Origin: Rhytidiadelphus loreus | Taxonomy: Eukaryota; Streptophyta; Bryopsida; Hypnales; Hylocomiaceae | DNA length: 64,000 nucleotides | Direction of reading: 5' to 3' | Assembly: GCA_947034895.1 (NCBI GenBank) | Contig: OX344762.1 | Location: forward strand, 13,893,501 to 13,957,500 | Shown here: in pieces, positions 1 to 13,079 of the stretch | How the letters are laid out: each line of letters opens with the position of its first letter | How positions within the stretch are numbered: position 1 is the first letter of the stretch | Translations under genes and position numbers: made by a program | The notes under the pieces: generated by a model | Databases searched by the model: none | Seen by the model: only the letters and a program-made list of their open reading frames with translations | Told to the model about the DNA's origin: nothing

Positions 1-1
1 C

Positions 2-136
2 TTGGAATCTATTTTAGAAGCAGATGGACCTGCTTCAAGGACTCGTGCTAAGAAGAAACTCGTTGTTGGAGAGTCCAATGATTACGAACAAGGTGCAACG
101 AGTGGTTCTCAGAACAATCCAATGGACTTGAACTAA
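2..136 (+). CDS. C-terminal end of an unidentified protein (partial)
   Basis: An open frame enters from the left edge and runs 44 codons to a TAA at 134-136. The peptide is hydrophilic, with a basic patch (AKKKL) followed by an acidic and Ser/Gly/Asn-rich tail ending PMDLN. It resembles the disordered end of a nuclear protein, but no family can be named. It lies outside the proposed left terminus of TE-B at 456, so it may belong to the DNA into which TE-B inserted. The open frame is short and could be chance; composition is the only support. Confidence 0.35.
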   Translation: MESILEADGPASRTRAKKKLVVGESNDYEQGATSGSQNNPMDLN

Positions 137-455
137 ATATTTCTATGAGATACTTACTTCAACGGTGGTTTTAATTAATCGTAGTAGTATACAAGATGTA
201 AGGCCCATAGTATAAGGGCCGTAGTATATCCATACTCGCACAATGTAGTACTCTAGCAAAAGTTAGGGTTAAGATGTTGGCTTCTAAAACTATACCGCCT
301 TGGCTGTGTATTGTACTACTATGCTTATGGACAACAACCTTCTATTGCTTTGGTTTTGAAGGTTTGGGCATACTTATACATTTGTAGCCTAAAATGTAAT
401 TGGTGAAATGCAAATACATTTTTTGTAATGCCTCGCACAATGATTCCATACACGG
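137..455. other. Noncoding gap left of TE-B
   Basis: AT-rich DNA with a repeated TAGTAGTATA-like word near 181-240 and several TTGTA/TGTAA words that could be 3' end signals for the partial gene ending at 136. No gene is seen. Confidence 0.4.
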
Positions 456-471
456 GGGCGAATGCACACTA
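456..471 (+). repeat. TE-B left terminal inverted repeat
   Basis: GGGCGAATGCACACTA, matching the right end at 31,916-31,931 in inverse orientation and the inner end of copy 2 at 43,940-43,955. All three are preceded or followed by extra G/C bases, so the exact outer base is uncertain by about two positions. Confidence 0.55.
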
Positions 472-757
472 GGGTGTTCCATTTTTGGCGGCTTAATAGT
501 CCTTTTTGGAACTCCAAGAAGAACGTTGCCTACAGCAAGGGTGACGGAACAAGGAATCGGGAGCCGATATTGGGGTCTGGGTCGACCGTTGATTCAAACA
601 GATCTATCGGCTAGGGTTTGGATGTCCTGTTCGGAATTTGCCCTCTCGGGTTTTGTTTTTTCTCCTTGCGCCGCTCAACTTCCATCATGTGAAGTCCTGT
701 TTCTGGTTCTGTTTTTGGACGCTTGCATTGGTTTCCTATTCATGTTGGTTGATCATG

Positions 758-2353
758 GCTACTCTAGGTCAGAACAGAAGGACCAAGATTAAGTTAGAGG
801 GATCTCCTTTAGGGCGTTCGAAGCAAGGGTATAGCGCTCCAGTGTACGCACAAGCGCTTGACCTTTTTCCTCTTTGCAACTCTAGATCATACAATCGGAA
901 GGAGTTTCACGAGAAGTATGGGTTGAATTGTGCTGGCATTAATCCCAAGCACTTGAAACAGCCAGACGATTATATGGAAGAAGACCTCTTAGCATATTTA
1001 GGTCTTGTAGTGAACAAAAACGGACACCGATATATGTTTTTGAGGGATGAAGAGACTGTGAAGAAGTTAGAAAGTTTGTGGATGTAGATTCATCAAAAAC
1101 ATTGTTTGTTGTCATCACGGTTAATCTCGTTGGGCATGGCCAGAGGCTTCTACTGCCAAGAGAAAAAAAATTGCAACTTGAATTGGGCCGCCTACGTTGA
1201 GTGGACAAACACTGAACAACTAAGGCGGCGACAAAAGCGGATGAAGCAAGGGAGGGTGTCGGAAGAGTCTTGTTTTTCAGACGATGAAGATTGCTACTTG
1301 CCCGGTGAAGATGGCGGTTCTACTGGGTCGAAAACATTCAGTCAACTAGACAGTCCTTCGCGGGAGGAGAGCGTTTCAGGAGATCGTCTTGGTTACAAGG
1401 GTTTTGGAGGTCCCGGTGCACTGTTGGCAGCTCTTCAGTCTTGGAAGATCTACGGAGGGTTAATCAGCCAGGAGCATGGGAGGAAGGTACAATCCCTAAC
1501 TCGAGAGAGACAAGCCCAACAAGATTACACCGTAGCAGATGCATGGGCCAAGGGTCAGATGGAATTTTGTTTAGAAAAGTTGTTTGATGCACTTGGGAAA
1601 CTTGAATCCCTGGAGGGATTGAAAGAGACTGAAGTCAAAAAGATTTCTGAGAGCGGTTTAGATTTAGGGTGCGAGAGTACTTTACTAGATTCGTTGACGC
1701 AGGAGATTGATGGCCAAAAGAAAATTGTGGCTTTTTGTGAGACTTGGGCAAGTGATGGCCAATGCGGTTATGTGAAAGTGAAGGCAACGGAGTCCGGAGT
1801 CCAAGCTAGAGTGATTTGCTTAGAAGAAGAAGTGTTACAGCTTGACCGGCACGAAGCGGCAATAAAGATTTGCATTAGCCGACTAGAATCAGGGTCTAAA
1901 TTGTTCTGGTCAGTGCCGCCACAGCCGATTTCGATTGTCCTTGTTCCCAGTTCGGCCGAATGGTTTGAGGTGCAAGGTTGTGTTTATTGCAGCTTAGGAT
2001 TTGACCCCGTGTGGGCCATTGTTTTCGCAAGTTGCAAATGTGCATACCACCCGATCTGCTGTAGGTATCACTTCCAAGAGTTCACAAGCTGCATTTCAGG
2101 GAAGTGCAAGAAGGAGATGCACCAAGAGTGGTGGGCAGCTCAAGGGATTGTGAAGCCAGGATCAATGATATTGAAATCTGGATTGCCAAAGATGAAGCCA
2201 AGACCAGCCACAATTACTGGTCTGTTGAACTCCCAACCTTGTTTAGAGATGTGCATTACAAAGTTATTTGGGGATTGCAATGTATTCAATCATTTAAGTC
2301 ACAATTTGGATATGAAATTGAGCTGGGTAGGGTCTTGTAAGCCAAAACTGTAA
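758..2353 (+). pseudogene. RING-like zinc-finger protein gene of TE-B (in-frame TAG)
   Basis: The first good ATG is at 758 (MATLGQNRRT...). The frame meets a TAG at 1085-1087 and then continues in the same frame to a TAA at 2351-2353. The second part has an AAYVEW segment resembling the AYAEV/VYVEV segment of the genes at 61,438 and 41,092, then an acidic stretch, a heptad-rich helical region, and near 1,975-2,115 a cysteine/histidine cluster (CVYC, CKCAYHPICC, then GKCKK) that looks like a divergent RING or PHD finger. Such a finger would bind zinc and could act in ubiquitin transfer, but that is inference. The TAG could be a nonsense change or lie in a small unrecognised intron. The gene shares its reading frame with the downstream acidic ORF at 2,933, so both may be parts of one gene. 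Confidence 0.5.
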
Positions 2354-2932
2354 TCCTTGTTAGCAATGAACAACGGTTTTATCTTGCTTTGTTGGTGTTT
2401 GCAGTAGATTCGGGTAGCTTTTGGTTTGGGTCTCCTTGTTTTCTTGGCCAATTAGTAGGTTCAATGAGCTCATGCTTTGTTCCTTTAGGGTTTTGGGTTT
2501 TGGGAAGGGGTCCATTAATAATATATTTATTTTATATGAATCAATCGGAATATGATTGTGTACTTGGGTAAATGGGTGCAACATGAGTATTGTACAACGC
2601 ATTAGTCCATTCTGAGATCCTAGTAGTGCTGTTTAGTCCGTGCGAGAGGAGGATTGACTAGTTCGAAGAACCAGAATTCCCAAACTAGTCCATTTTGGTG
2701 CTAAATACTAGATTTTACTTAGCAACAATTCCATAGAACTGTCTCAAAATCCTTTTCAGTACTTAGCAATTACATAGTATGTGGCATAGAACTGTAGAAG
2801 TGGCCACGAGTGCTTGGAGAGTAAATAATCCTACAAGTTTACTGTAATAAGAGTCCATTTTGTAATTACAAGTGAAGTGTTGTACATGTCACTGTACAAT
2901 TGTGCTTAGGGTGTTTAGACTCTCACATTTGA
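2354..2932. promoter_or_regulatory. Noncoding stretch with repeated AGTCC words
   Basis: No ORF of interest. The segment carries several AGTCCATT, AGTCCGT, AGTACTT and GGACTGT words. The same words recur in the transposase-gene intron of TE-B (29.1-29.7 kb and 46.1-46.8 kb). It may be an intron or a regulatory segment of the zinc-finger gene. Confidence 0.35.
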
Positions 2933-3567
2933 GTGATTTTTTGGACTGTAGAAGTCCCTGAAAGTCCCACTGCAAGCCAGGGGGAAGATGACCAAGTGAC
3001 TGAAGGACTCAATCTAGGTGAAAAGTCCATTGAAGGTCCTACATCTTGCACATCAGCACGTACTATATGTACTACGGACTTCGGAAACACTTCTGATGTA
3101 CCTATACGCTCCAACCTGAGTCCATCAAGACCTCCAAAGTCCACAGGTATACAAGGGTCACCTACAAGCATGGGACCAGATGAGCGCTCAGGAGTGCCTA
3201 CAGAGATTTCACCACAAGTACAGAGCATGTCGGAAACTGACCGAGTACACAGTTTAGGCCCACAGTCAATTCTCCTCGGATCTCATATGAGAGGCAATTC
3301 AAAGGGCAAGAATTCACGATCCAAGAGTGACCGGGCAGTCACTAGGGTGGAGCCAGAAGACCTTGTTCCCGTAGGTGGCGATTTCAGTGATGAGGATCAC
3401 AATGAAGATGGGCAGCAACTTCAAGAAACAGTGGGCGATGATCAAGCTTTAGAGAGTGACGATGAAGAGGGAGAAGAGTATAACGAGGAATCAGCTGAAG
3501 ACGAGGCCAAGGTGGACGATATGGCCAAGAGAAAGTCAAAGAAAAGTAGCAGAGGCGGAACTAAGAG
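2933..3567 (+). CDS. 5' part of an acidic, disordered protein gene split by TE-A
   Basis: The open frame encodes a Ser/Pro/Thr-rich segment followed by a strongly acidic stretch (SDDEEGEEYNEESAEDEA) and then a basic run, MAKRKSKKSSRGGTK, where the TE-A terminus interrupts it at 3,568. The current ORF reads a few codons into TE-A and stops at 3,613. If TE-A and one GAG copy are removed, the frame continues at 23,426 for 40 more open codons to a TGA at 23,544-23,546. The composition suggests a nuclear chromatin-associated tail. It is in the same frame as the zinc-finger ORF upstream and may be its C-terminal exon; no clean splice pair was found. The start at 2,933 is only the ORF limit. Confidence 0.55.
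3565..3567. repeat. TE-A target-site duplication, left copy (GAG)
   Basis: GAG directly before the TE-A terminus. The matching GAG follows the other terminus at 23,423-23,425. Keeping one copy restores the reading frame across the insertion site. Confidence 0.65.
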
Positions 3568-3595
3568 TAAGGGCTTATTCATTAATTTGAGACAA
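3568..3595 (+). repeat. TE-A left terminal inverted repeat
   Basis: Begins TAAGGGCTTATTCATTAA and continues TTTGAGACAA. The reverse complement of 23,395-23,422 matches it with two substitutions. Confidence 0.7.
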
Positions 3596-4102
3596 GTTGG
3601 GGTCTCATTTTAATGCATTCTATATTTAGAAAGAAATAAGGGTTTAATAAATTGAGACTCTTCAATAAATTAAGACTTCAAAATGTTAAAATATTTTTTT
3701 ATAGATTTTTCTAGTTCTAGAAAAAGTATCTCCAACCAACAATTCACTATTTTATTCCTTAATTTATTCATTAATATCTATATACAATAGACCATGAACT
3801 TCTAAATTGAAACATTTCTTTAAATTGAGACTACCTTTAATCCCAAAAAATCATCCCCATACTTCTCACACCAAACTTTTTAAATGAAAGACTTCAACCA
3901 AATACAAATTGAAGGCACAAGTAAATGTAATATATAGAAAAGCTATAAGAAAGGGGAAATATTTTCTATTAATAGCAATAAAAATGTTACATATCTGCCA
4001 CATCATTATAGAAACAATCAAAGAAACAACTACAAACACTAAAATGTAAAACCACATGGAACTTCACTTCCTAAAATAAGAAACCACCAACAGACCTACA
4101 AA

Positions 4103-7003
4103 CTATTCGTCGCCTTCCGCGGAAGACACTTCGTTCTCCGAATTAGAGTTAAAGGCCGTCAGGGATGATTTGATGATGTTCATTTGCATCTTCGGAATTG
4201 TAACTTTTGTAATAACTTGAGGTTGATCTTCAGCCCCCCTTCTTCCACGTGGCTTGAAAGCTGTCATGATACAGTCCGTATTGGACCAGCACGGAGGGAT
4301 TACACGATCCTCGCGCCACACATTCCCAGCTTTAGTGTCCCATCCAGCATACGTATCCATATTGATGTGACGACTTGAAGCAGGCGTCCAATACTGGATT
4401 TGGATCAAATGAACATGTTCGGGATCTGGATTTGGATTTGTAAGAGCCCTGGCAAGCCAAAATGGTTTTGGGTCGTCATCTGCAGGGCGCACTGCAACAA
4501 AATAACCTGCAAACACATCACGATCAACACGAAATGAAGGACGTGGGCGGTCACGCCTACGTCCAATGAAAGGTGCATCCCGTGCAAACTCTTCACGTAT
4601 TGTACCATCTCTCTACATTTGGTCTTCCGGTTCATTGGTGATCCTAGAAGCTGGCCAAAATCCATCTTGTAATGTCTCACGCACCTATAGAGGGGCATCT
4701 AGGGCAGATCTCACACCTTTCCAGTAACTTTTTATGGGGTCAATCTTCCTCCTGAACTCTCCAGATCGGTCGTCGTCTGACATTGCACTCCAATGAGCAA
4801 TAAAACCATTCAAACCCTTTTTGATCTCAGGCAGTGCTTTCATATGTTGTGGAGGCAGCGGGAGCGGACTACCGCTTGGTACTAGGGGACGCCCGTCTTC
4901 AGTCTCCGACCACAAACGAATCCCTTTCTTGTGTAGTGGTAGCCAGTCCTTGTCGGTACAAAGATATTTATACTCCATAATCGGCCAACCACTAGAATCC
5001 ATATGGAACTTGAACTGCTGGCCCGAGGAATGACCTTCTAAAAAATCCCCACCTGTTCCCAAGTACCCGTGCACAAATCTTTTGAAGTCAGGGACTTCCT
5101 CGATGAGATGAGGAATTACCGGGTGGGATTCACAGTCCATGAAGGACTTCATGAGTCTTGGAAGTGTCTGGTAATCATTGGTCTTCAACATGTTGCTCCA
5201 TCGACCAAACAAAGCATCAATGTCTTCATGTGTGTGTCCAACTATAAGGAAGTTGATGTATATCTCGCGGAAAATGCCTTTGAATACAAGTAGAGAGCAA
5301 AAAGCAAAAACCCATCGGTTCTTGTTGTCTTCCGATGCATTGTCCAATTGCAAAGTCAATATAGGCGGTAGGGGCTGAGCAGAAATAGGTTCCTGTGGAG
5401 GAACGAGGGAGTCCAAGCAAATTCCCCAACCTGCTAGCACAGCCTTGGTTAACATGGATTGGTCATCGTCCTTAGAAAATAAGATCCGTGATGTATTTTT
5501 GGGCGGTCCCTCAAGATCACGCAACAATCTAGCAATCGAGCCAATGGTGTGATTGGAGTCTGTTGGAAAAATGTCTAACCCATAGTGCGCATACCGAATG
5601 TCACCATGACCATGAGCAATCATACCGGTCACAACAATGGGCATTTTCATGAAAGAATCCGTCACTTTAGTCTTGTGAGAGAAGTGAGGAGAAGTAGTCT
5701 TCGAGTGATCCATTTTGTCATGAATGATGCAGAGCATCCTCTCTGGATACATCACGGAATACTCTCTATTTCCGTAATAGAGTTCCCTATGTGCCTTCTG
5801 CCCTGAAAGGTGTGTGGTCAAAATTCTGTCCCATTTGTCTTGTGCAGTGGAGAGAGGAGTACAAGCGGTCTTCAACTGCCTATATGTATCGCACATACCA
5901 CACCTCGAGAAAGTATCTCCTCGTGCCTTTGGAGCAAACTCAGGAAAAGACGCACGACGGATATTACTCAATCCACTAGAAGAAATCGGTGACAAATTGA
6001 ACGCAGCATTTGCCTCATTGATTTTTGGTAATTGATCACTCCAACGGAAGGCTGACGGCAATACCATTGCAGGGACTCTTTCCCCAGATGCTAAAGTTCT
6101 AGTCTTGTGCGGCATTGCTTCAGCTTCACCTACGATGAGCATTCGAAGTGTGGCAGTAGCTTGTACAGTTTGCGTGCGTGGTTTTTTCAACCCCAAATTA
6201 CCATGCGCTCTCGCTTGCATCCCAGATTTAGCCTTCTCTTTGTATCGGTAGAATGTAGCTTTTGAAATCCCGTGTATTGTCCACCAAGCAGTGGGACACA
6301 CTTCTAAGTTCTTCAAGGTAATCCAATCCTTCCCATCCTGGTCCTTGTGCATTTGTCGATGAACTTCAAGAAGACACTTCTTGTGATTATACACCCCATC
6401 CATTACATGCAGTTGAGAACGTATGGCTTGAATTTCTCGACGGGGAAACGACTGCAAGCAATTTTTGGGGCAACATGGCTTTGTGGACACATCAGTGATC
6501 GCTTGAGTTGTGAGAAGCGATTCTTTTTTGGGAAGAACGTCTACATCCGTCCTGACACGAGAACTTTCATACGATCGAATTCCCACACGTCCGCGGCGGT
6601 TCAAAGCATTGATAGCAGTGTTGTAAATGCTAGTTTGATCGTGGTCGTAAAGACTAACACCATTCAAAAACACTCTTTTAATGTGCCAGGAGTGCATGGA
6701 CCACATCCACCCGGACGGTACTTCATCCTCGCATAAGGACTCGGCAATCTGAATTGCCACACGGTCGTCACCAAGAGGTTCACCATCCATGTCAATGACG
6801 AGGTCCGCGTCAACGCTTCGACAAATCCCATTCGCGACGTCATCACCAGTATCATTCTTCAAAGAAACGCACTTCGAGATCCATGACGGACGAGGAATAC
6901 CGTCGCAAGGTGCGACCCCCACAGGAAGAACAGGCACCGGATTGGTAAAGTCATCGGGTCCATGGACGTCCATTCTACAATTCAAAGAAGTTACCCACGT
7001 CAT
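4103..7003 (-). pseudogene. DDE-type transposase of TE-A (DUF7869-like), two in-frame TAG codons
   Basis: From the ATG at 7,003 one frame runs 772 codons to a TAG at 4,685-4,687, continues in frame past a second TAG near 4,616, and ends at 4,103. A cysteine-containing segment (CCPKNCLQSF) lies near residue 200. The core carries HDKMDH (D429), LQLDNASEDNKNR (D554) and GHTHEDIDALF (E593), the likely catalytic Asp-Asp-Glu set of an RNase H-like fold. After the stops the frame encodes FAGYFVAVRPADDDPKPFWLAR, a conserved-looking C-terminal module common in this family. Both stops could be CAG-to-TAG changes. It presumably moved TE-A, but this copy looks inactive. Family assignment is from memory of the motif pattern. 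Confidence 0.7.
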
Positions 7004-7415
7004 GAACTAGAACTAGATGATACATGAAGTCATCAAACTTATCTTCGACTCAAAGATATGGTACGGTCAACATATCGGACAGCATTCCCAACTAGAAGTC
7101 GAGCATCTGACGAAGGATATGAAGCTCAGATGACAGTGATAAAAATATTATCATCACTGCAAAGATAATGTCATGCTCAGAACAAGAGAATTTAAAAATT
7201 AAATCCAACATCGGATTAGCCCAGACATTCAAACATCCTGCTATCGTCCACATTTCCTCACAGACTAGATCCATCCCAGCAGGCTTACGAAAACCAAAAG
7301 TACAGTGAAGGTAAAATGAAATTGAGAACTCATAACCTTCGAGAACGAGTCAATCTAGATTTAACATTCGACTTTCAGGTAAGTCAAGAAACTAGTAAGA
7401 TAACAACTGAATACC

Positions 7416-8712
7416 ATACCTTCGACTCGAAGATAACAGGATGGAGTGTCCACACTGAAGTTGGTAAATAATGTTGCCAGACTTGTTTTAAACAATAGCA
7501 GTAATTGTGATTGGAAAGGTTAATGACAACATTTTTAGTTGCGTAGTATATATAGGTCATTCCATCATATTTACGATTGGTACTTAAATGCTGAACGAAA
7601 ACAAAATATAGAAGTTGGAATTAAACAACAGAGAACTACACTAATTATCTCAAAATAATATCTCAGTTTGTGTAGTTCAGATTCGCTAATTATCCTCGAC
7701 TCGAGGATAAATTGGTGTCTCCCTATGCAAATCAACTATTCCCAACTCAACACTGTTGATTGCAAACAAATATGTAAAAACGATACATTAACTGCTCTTG
7801 TTAACGACCAACCCAGAAATGGGTAAATGAACATGAAACTCAAGTATCTGGATACCATTAACATCAATGAATGCACCATACAAGTGAGATACTTTACCTT
7901 CGAGTCGAAGTTAAAGCATAATACGAAACTGAACGAAAACTATTTGTAAAATTAAACAAGGAAATACACTAATTATGTTACAATAAAATCTCTTTTCCCC
8001 AAATTCAGATTCGCTAATTACCCTCGACTCGAGGATAAATTGGTGTCTCCCTATGCAAATCAACTGTTGCCAACTCAACACTGTTGATTTCAACCAAATA
8101 TGTAAAAACGATACATTAACTGCTCTTGCTAACGAGATACCCATAAATGGGTAAATGAACATGAAACTCAAGTATCTGGATACCATTAACATCAACGACT
8201 GCACCATACATGTGAGATACTTTATCTTCGAGTCGAAGATAAAACATAATACGAAACTAATCGCAACATATTTAAGGAATTAAACAACAAGGAAATACAC
8301 TAATTATCTCAATGAAATATCTGTTTTTTTAAATCAGATTCGCTAATTACCCTCGACTCGAGGATAAATTGGTGCCTCCCTTTGCAAATCAACTGTTGCC
8401 AGCTCAACACTGTTGATTTCAACCAAATATGTAAAAACGATACATTAACTGCTCTTGTTAACGACATACCCAGAAATGGGTAAATGAACATGAAACTCAA
8501 GTATCTGGATACCATTAACATCAACAACTGCACCATACATGTGACATACTTTATCTTCGAGTCGAAGGTAAATCATAATACGGAATTGAAAGCAAAACAT
8601 TTGTACTAGTCACAGTACTCAAAAAATATCATTTCAAGTTCACCCTTATCTTCGACATGAAGGTAAATGTGTGCAGTCCGTAGTGTCGTCTTTATCTTCG
8701 ACCCGAAGATAA
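7416..8712. repeat. Palindrome cluster 1 (nine copies)
   Basis: Copies of the 21-bp palindrome start at 7416, 7690, 7894, 8018, 8222, 8347, 8551, 8646 and 8692. Each is a 10-nt half site (TTATCTTCGA or TTATCCTCGA), a central C or G, and the complementary half site. The copies at 7690 and 8222 are perfect. A weaker copy lies at 7039. Confidence 0.85.
7681..8600. repeat. Three tandem units of about 330 bp, each carrying two palindromes
   Basis: Units begin with ATTCGCTAATTA at 7681, at about 8007 and at 8338. Each has a palindrome at its start and a second one about 204 bp later, so the palindromes were present before the tandem duplication. Confidence 0.8.
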
Positions 8713-9589
8713 AGTATCAAACTCGAAGAGGACACTTAGAATGATGTCCTAAATTTACGCCTCAATTTTCGGAGGCTCCACTTCGGATTTTACAAATGAA
8801 ATTTCCAATGACAATGACAATGGTTCCATAGCCGAGACATTGTGTGCAGGAACTTGTAATTCGTCGACATCAATCCGACTAGTTTATCATACTGAAACGA
8901 AGAAAAGCTGAATGGAGAGGGAAAACAGAAGCGACACTCACAGTCAGTCCTCCGGTATGAAATCGTCTACGCCTTTACAATCTGCCCGGCTCACCACAAA
9001 ATCATAAGCACACTCCTGCAAATGAATGCAAAACTTCCTACTAAAACTATGAACTATAGATTCAAGGAAGGAACGACATGATACAAGATTGCACGAAATT
9101 TTCTTAGCGCTGCAGACGTGCGATGAGAGCATCGGAATGGGGACACTCGCAACAATAGTGGAAGAAACTGGAGAAGACTAGGCGGGGAACAAATGAGGCG
9201 GCAAACGCTGAAATTTCAAATTGAGAGGAGTCGTCCGCGAATCTGTCAGTCATCAATTTATGGAAAAAGCAAAAGCAGATGCCGCGCGGTGTGCACGATT
9301 TTCCACTGGAAATGCGGGACTGCAGAATAAGTCGATTGAATTAGGTGACCTCAAGTGGAAAGTGACCATGTACAAGTCAAACTGGGCTTTATTTGGAGGA
9401 AAATTTAATGGGCATTAGCTAAATTCTGGGTGACACATGGAATTGAACGTTGAAGACAGTTTCTAAATTAAAAGCGATCTTTTTCAGGATTGCGGACAAT
9501 ATATTCTTTGGCATAAAATAGGGTTTCCACGATAAAATGTGGAATGAAAGGATCCACTGAGATCCTGTTCTAATTCCTTTCACCGTCAA

Positions 9590-9770
9590 ATAGGGTTTAT
9601 GGTTTCGAATTCGTGGTTTAGGGTTCATGTTCACGTTACGATTCGGGTTAAATAGGGTTTATGTTAAGGGTTTAGGGTTTACGTTCAAGATTTGGGGTTT
9701 CTGGTTTGGGGCTCAGAGTTGACATTTAGGTTTTAGGGTTTGCGCATTTAGGGTTTTGGGCGACTAAATT
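9590..9770. repeat. Degenerate telomere-like TAGGGTTTA repeats
   Basis: Many variants of GGGTTTA and TTAGGGTTT in a row, of the plant TTTAGGG type but imperfect. Confidence 0.6.
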
Positions 9771-11139
9771 TCACAAAGTTTTAACCCACATAGGGTTTGA
9801 AATTTACATCGATAAATACGTTATTCCGCCTACGCATTCAGAGTGTACTCCACAGACATTGAAAAATAACAACGATTTTATTTATTCTCTACCCGAAACC
9901 GTAAACCTCCTCTTCAAATATATTATAGAAGTAGAATGTATGAATTGAGGTGAATTCTAAAATGTGGACCACACAAATGTAAATTGAAGCGTTCTTTTAA
10001 CTAAGGTATAGGTTTCTTTAACAACGTATTTTAAGTGAATAGAACAGTCATCAATAATTAACTTTATAAACTTATACAATAAATTATTTATTTTTATACA
10101 TAAGAGTCTCGTAAATGGATGCATAGGATAATTGACAATCACTTTCAAGTGTTTGAACCTCCTTGTCAACTTTGATTGTTTACTTAAAGAAGGATGGAAT
10201 AATTAGTTAAAGCATACTAAGTATCACTCATAGTCACTTGAAGTCACTATGACTATGATTGTATGCTACCTAATTAAAGCAAAGGTCAATCATCATATAA
10301 ACAGTGCAATGTCATTGGACAATAATGGTGCAACTTCATGCCAATTAAACATCACACTAATAATGTATTTGAAAGACACAATGAATGGTAATTAGACAAT
10401 CATATTAAACAGTGGTAAAACAATTCTTATAAATAATTATGTGTTTCTTAAATAAAAGTAGCAAAATTTAAATTGTAATGACCCTAAACATCTTAAAAAC
10501 AATAATCATAATCACTTAGTTAATTGTAATTGAAGTTGCAATATTCATAATCATTCATTCAATCAATAGTAAGGCCTAAAAAACAGGAACCATGCCTTAC
10601 TATTCCCTAACTGCCAAATTCACAATGCCATGGAATTTGCATGACAAATAATCAAGGAGAATTAGAATAATACATACAAGTTCGAAATGAGTAGGAGGTG
10701 TAGCATCCGTGACAATCCCAAATGAATTTAAAGTACTACTATTTTTTTTCTTCTTAAAGATGTTATACGACTTCCATAAAAAAATATGTTATGCAATTTC
10801 ATTGCAATTACTCCTATTGTAAACTACTTTAGAAAATTATCCAATCAGTGCTCACTTTTAATGATATTGTACTTAGAACTAAAAAGTAAGCCAAGAACCT
10901 TAATACGATGTAGAACTCTAATAAAAGAATGTGCAAAAACATCCAAAGTCACTAAATTCAAGTTAAAAAATAAATAAGAAACATGACTATTCAATTCTGC
11001 TACTTCCAATTATACCTAAACACAAGAATTCAAAAAACACATGCAATCACTGGCCACTTTTAATGACCTCCTACTTCAAACTAGAAATTAGGACTACAAA
11101 CTTGCCATGTACTTTAATTATCAATTAAGTTTAATATCC

Positions 11140-11910
11140 ACAAAATTGTAATGTCATGGAATTTAAAAAAATAAAATTGGGAAACAAGTTGAGCTAGTTG
11201 CAATTGCTCCTAAATTCATGAATTCAAAAAAATATATAATTTGTGGTCACGTGGAATGATCTTTTATGTGGAATTAAATATTCATGCATGATTCTTGTCA
11301 TGTACCTTAATGTCCAAGAAATTGTAATGTTATGGAATTAAAAAAAAAAAATGGGAAACAAGTTGTGCAAGTTGCAATTGCTCCTAAACTCATGAATTCA
11401 AAAAAATATATAATTTGTGTTCACGTGGAATGATCTTTTACGTGGAATTAAATATTCATGCATGATTCTTGACTGACATGTACCTTAATGTCCAAGAAAA
11501 TGTAATGTCATGGAATTAAAAAAAAAAAAAATGGGAAACAAGTTGTGCAAGTTGCAATTGCTCCTAAACTCATGAATTCAAAAAAATATATAATTTGTGT
11601 TCACGTGGAATGATCTTTTACGTGGAATTAAATATTCATGCATGATTCTTGACTGTCATGTACCTTAATGTCCAAGAAATTGTAATCTCATGAAATCCAC
11701 ATGAAAAAAAATGGGAAACAAGTTGTGCAAGTTGCAATTGCTCCTAAACTCATGAATTCAAAAAAATATATAATTTGTGTTCATGTGGAATGATCTTTTA
11801 CGTGGAATTAAATATTCATGCATGATTCTTGACTATCATGTACCTTAATGTCCAAGAAATTGTAATCTCATGAAAATAATTCCCCCCCACAAATGGGAAA
11901 GAAGTTGTGT
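11140..11910. repeat. Tandem repeat of about 180 bp, four units
   Basis: The word GGGAAACAAGTTG recurs at about 11,179, 11,352, 11,532 and 11,713, with a diverged fifth copy near 11,896. Each unit also has ATGAATTCAAAAAAATATA and a poly-A stretch of varying length. Confidence 0.8.
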
Positions 11911-13079
11911 AAGTTTCAATTATTCCCAAATTCTAGAATTGAAATGAAATCCAATAATTGGTGGTCACTTGAAATCACCTTCTCCTTGAAACTAGAAATT
12001 GGGCCTAGAAACTTCGTTGCCATTTACTTTACGTAATGTCCAAAAATAAAAAAGGGCATGAAATATGTAGGATTCACAAATGAAAAGGATTATTTTGTAG
12101 GAAATTATGCCGTCCCAATTTCACCTAAACCACTACTAACTTTTTTAGTACATGTGTTGCATGAGGTGGACCGTGTGTGAAGAGGTATACTATTAAATAG
12201 AAGAAATAAGAAACTAAATTTTAAAACGTTTTTAAAACTCACTTTAGTTAAGATTTAAGATTTATTAACAGTCATGTAAAATTTCGAATCTAGTTTAATA
12301 TGCTATACCCTAAACAAATAGTATAAAAATAGCCTTTGACTATAGAAGAACATTCAAAACTTTCTATTGAATGTGAATTCATTATTTTGGTATTTTTGAT
12401 GATTTGAATATTGAATTCCATTGAATGAAGTTACACTTCAAGTTCTGTAGCAAAGTTATTGAACAATCACATTCTATATCTTTTTAGTTAGTGCAAAGTT
12501 ATAGTTGTGAAAATATGTTATTATTTTCAGTTCTTCTACAATATTACCATTCTAACATTCTCCTATTCTTTTAGCCTATTCATACAAAATGTTGATGTGG
12601 ACATAGTATATATCACTTAAACTTTCAACGAATATAATATAATAGGGTTCTAAATTTCATGAAGTGTAACTGTTTGAAAACAATTATATACTCCATGATA
12701 ATAATTTTGCCAATTTTGATTAAGCACGCAAAGAACTACTTCATGTTTTCATTTCACATACATTATTTTATTGTTTAGCCATTTAACATTGAGGCGGACG
12801 GTTTGCATCTAACGAATGACCCCGAATTCTCTTGTGTAATTATGACCAAAATCACACTATTCATCTTCGGAATTAGGTATAGAAGGATAAATCTTCTACT
12901 GTTACTAGATTCCAAATGAATATTTATGATTTTTTAACTAGATTATGTCACATGATTCCCAAAAGGCTGATTTCGATGGACACGTGACAAACCCGATGTT
13001 TATGGATTAGAAACGTGCATCCGTAAATAATATGCCTTCCTGAGTAACTTGCCTTTTAAACCTAGTTTATTCAGGAACT

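Noticed and set aside
2336..2952. An intron joining the zinc-finger ORF to the acidic ORF (TT/GTAAGC to CTGTAG)
   Set aside because: The phases fit, but the joined codon is TAA, a stop.
7416..8712. A CRISPR-like array
   Set aside because: The repeats are palindromes at irregular spacing without uniform spacers, and the organism is eukaryotic.
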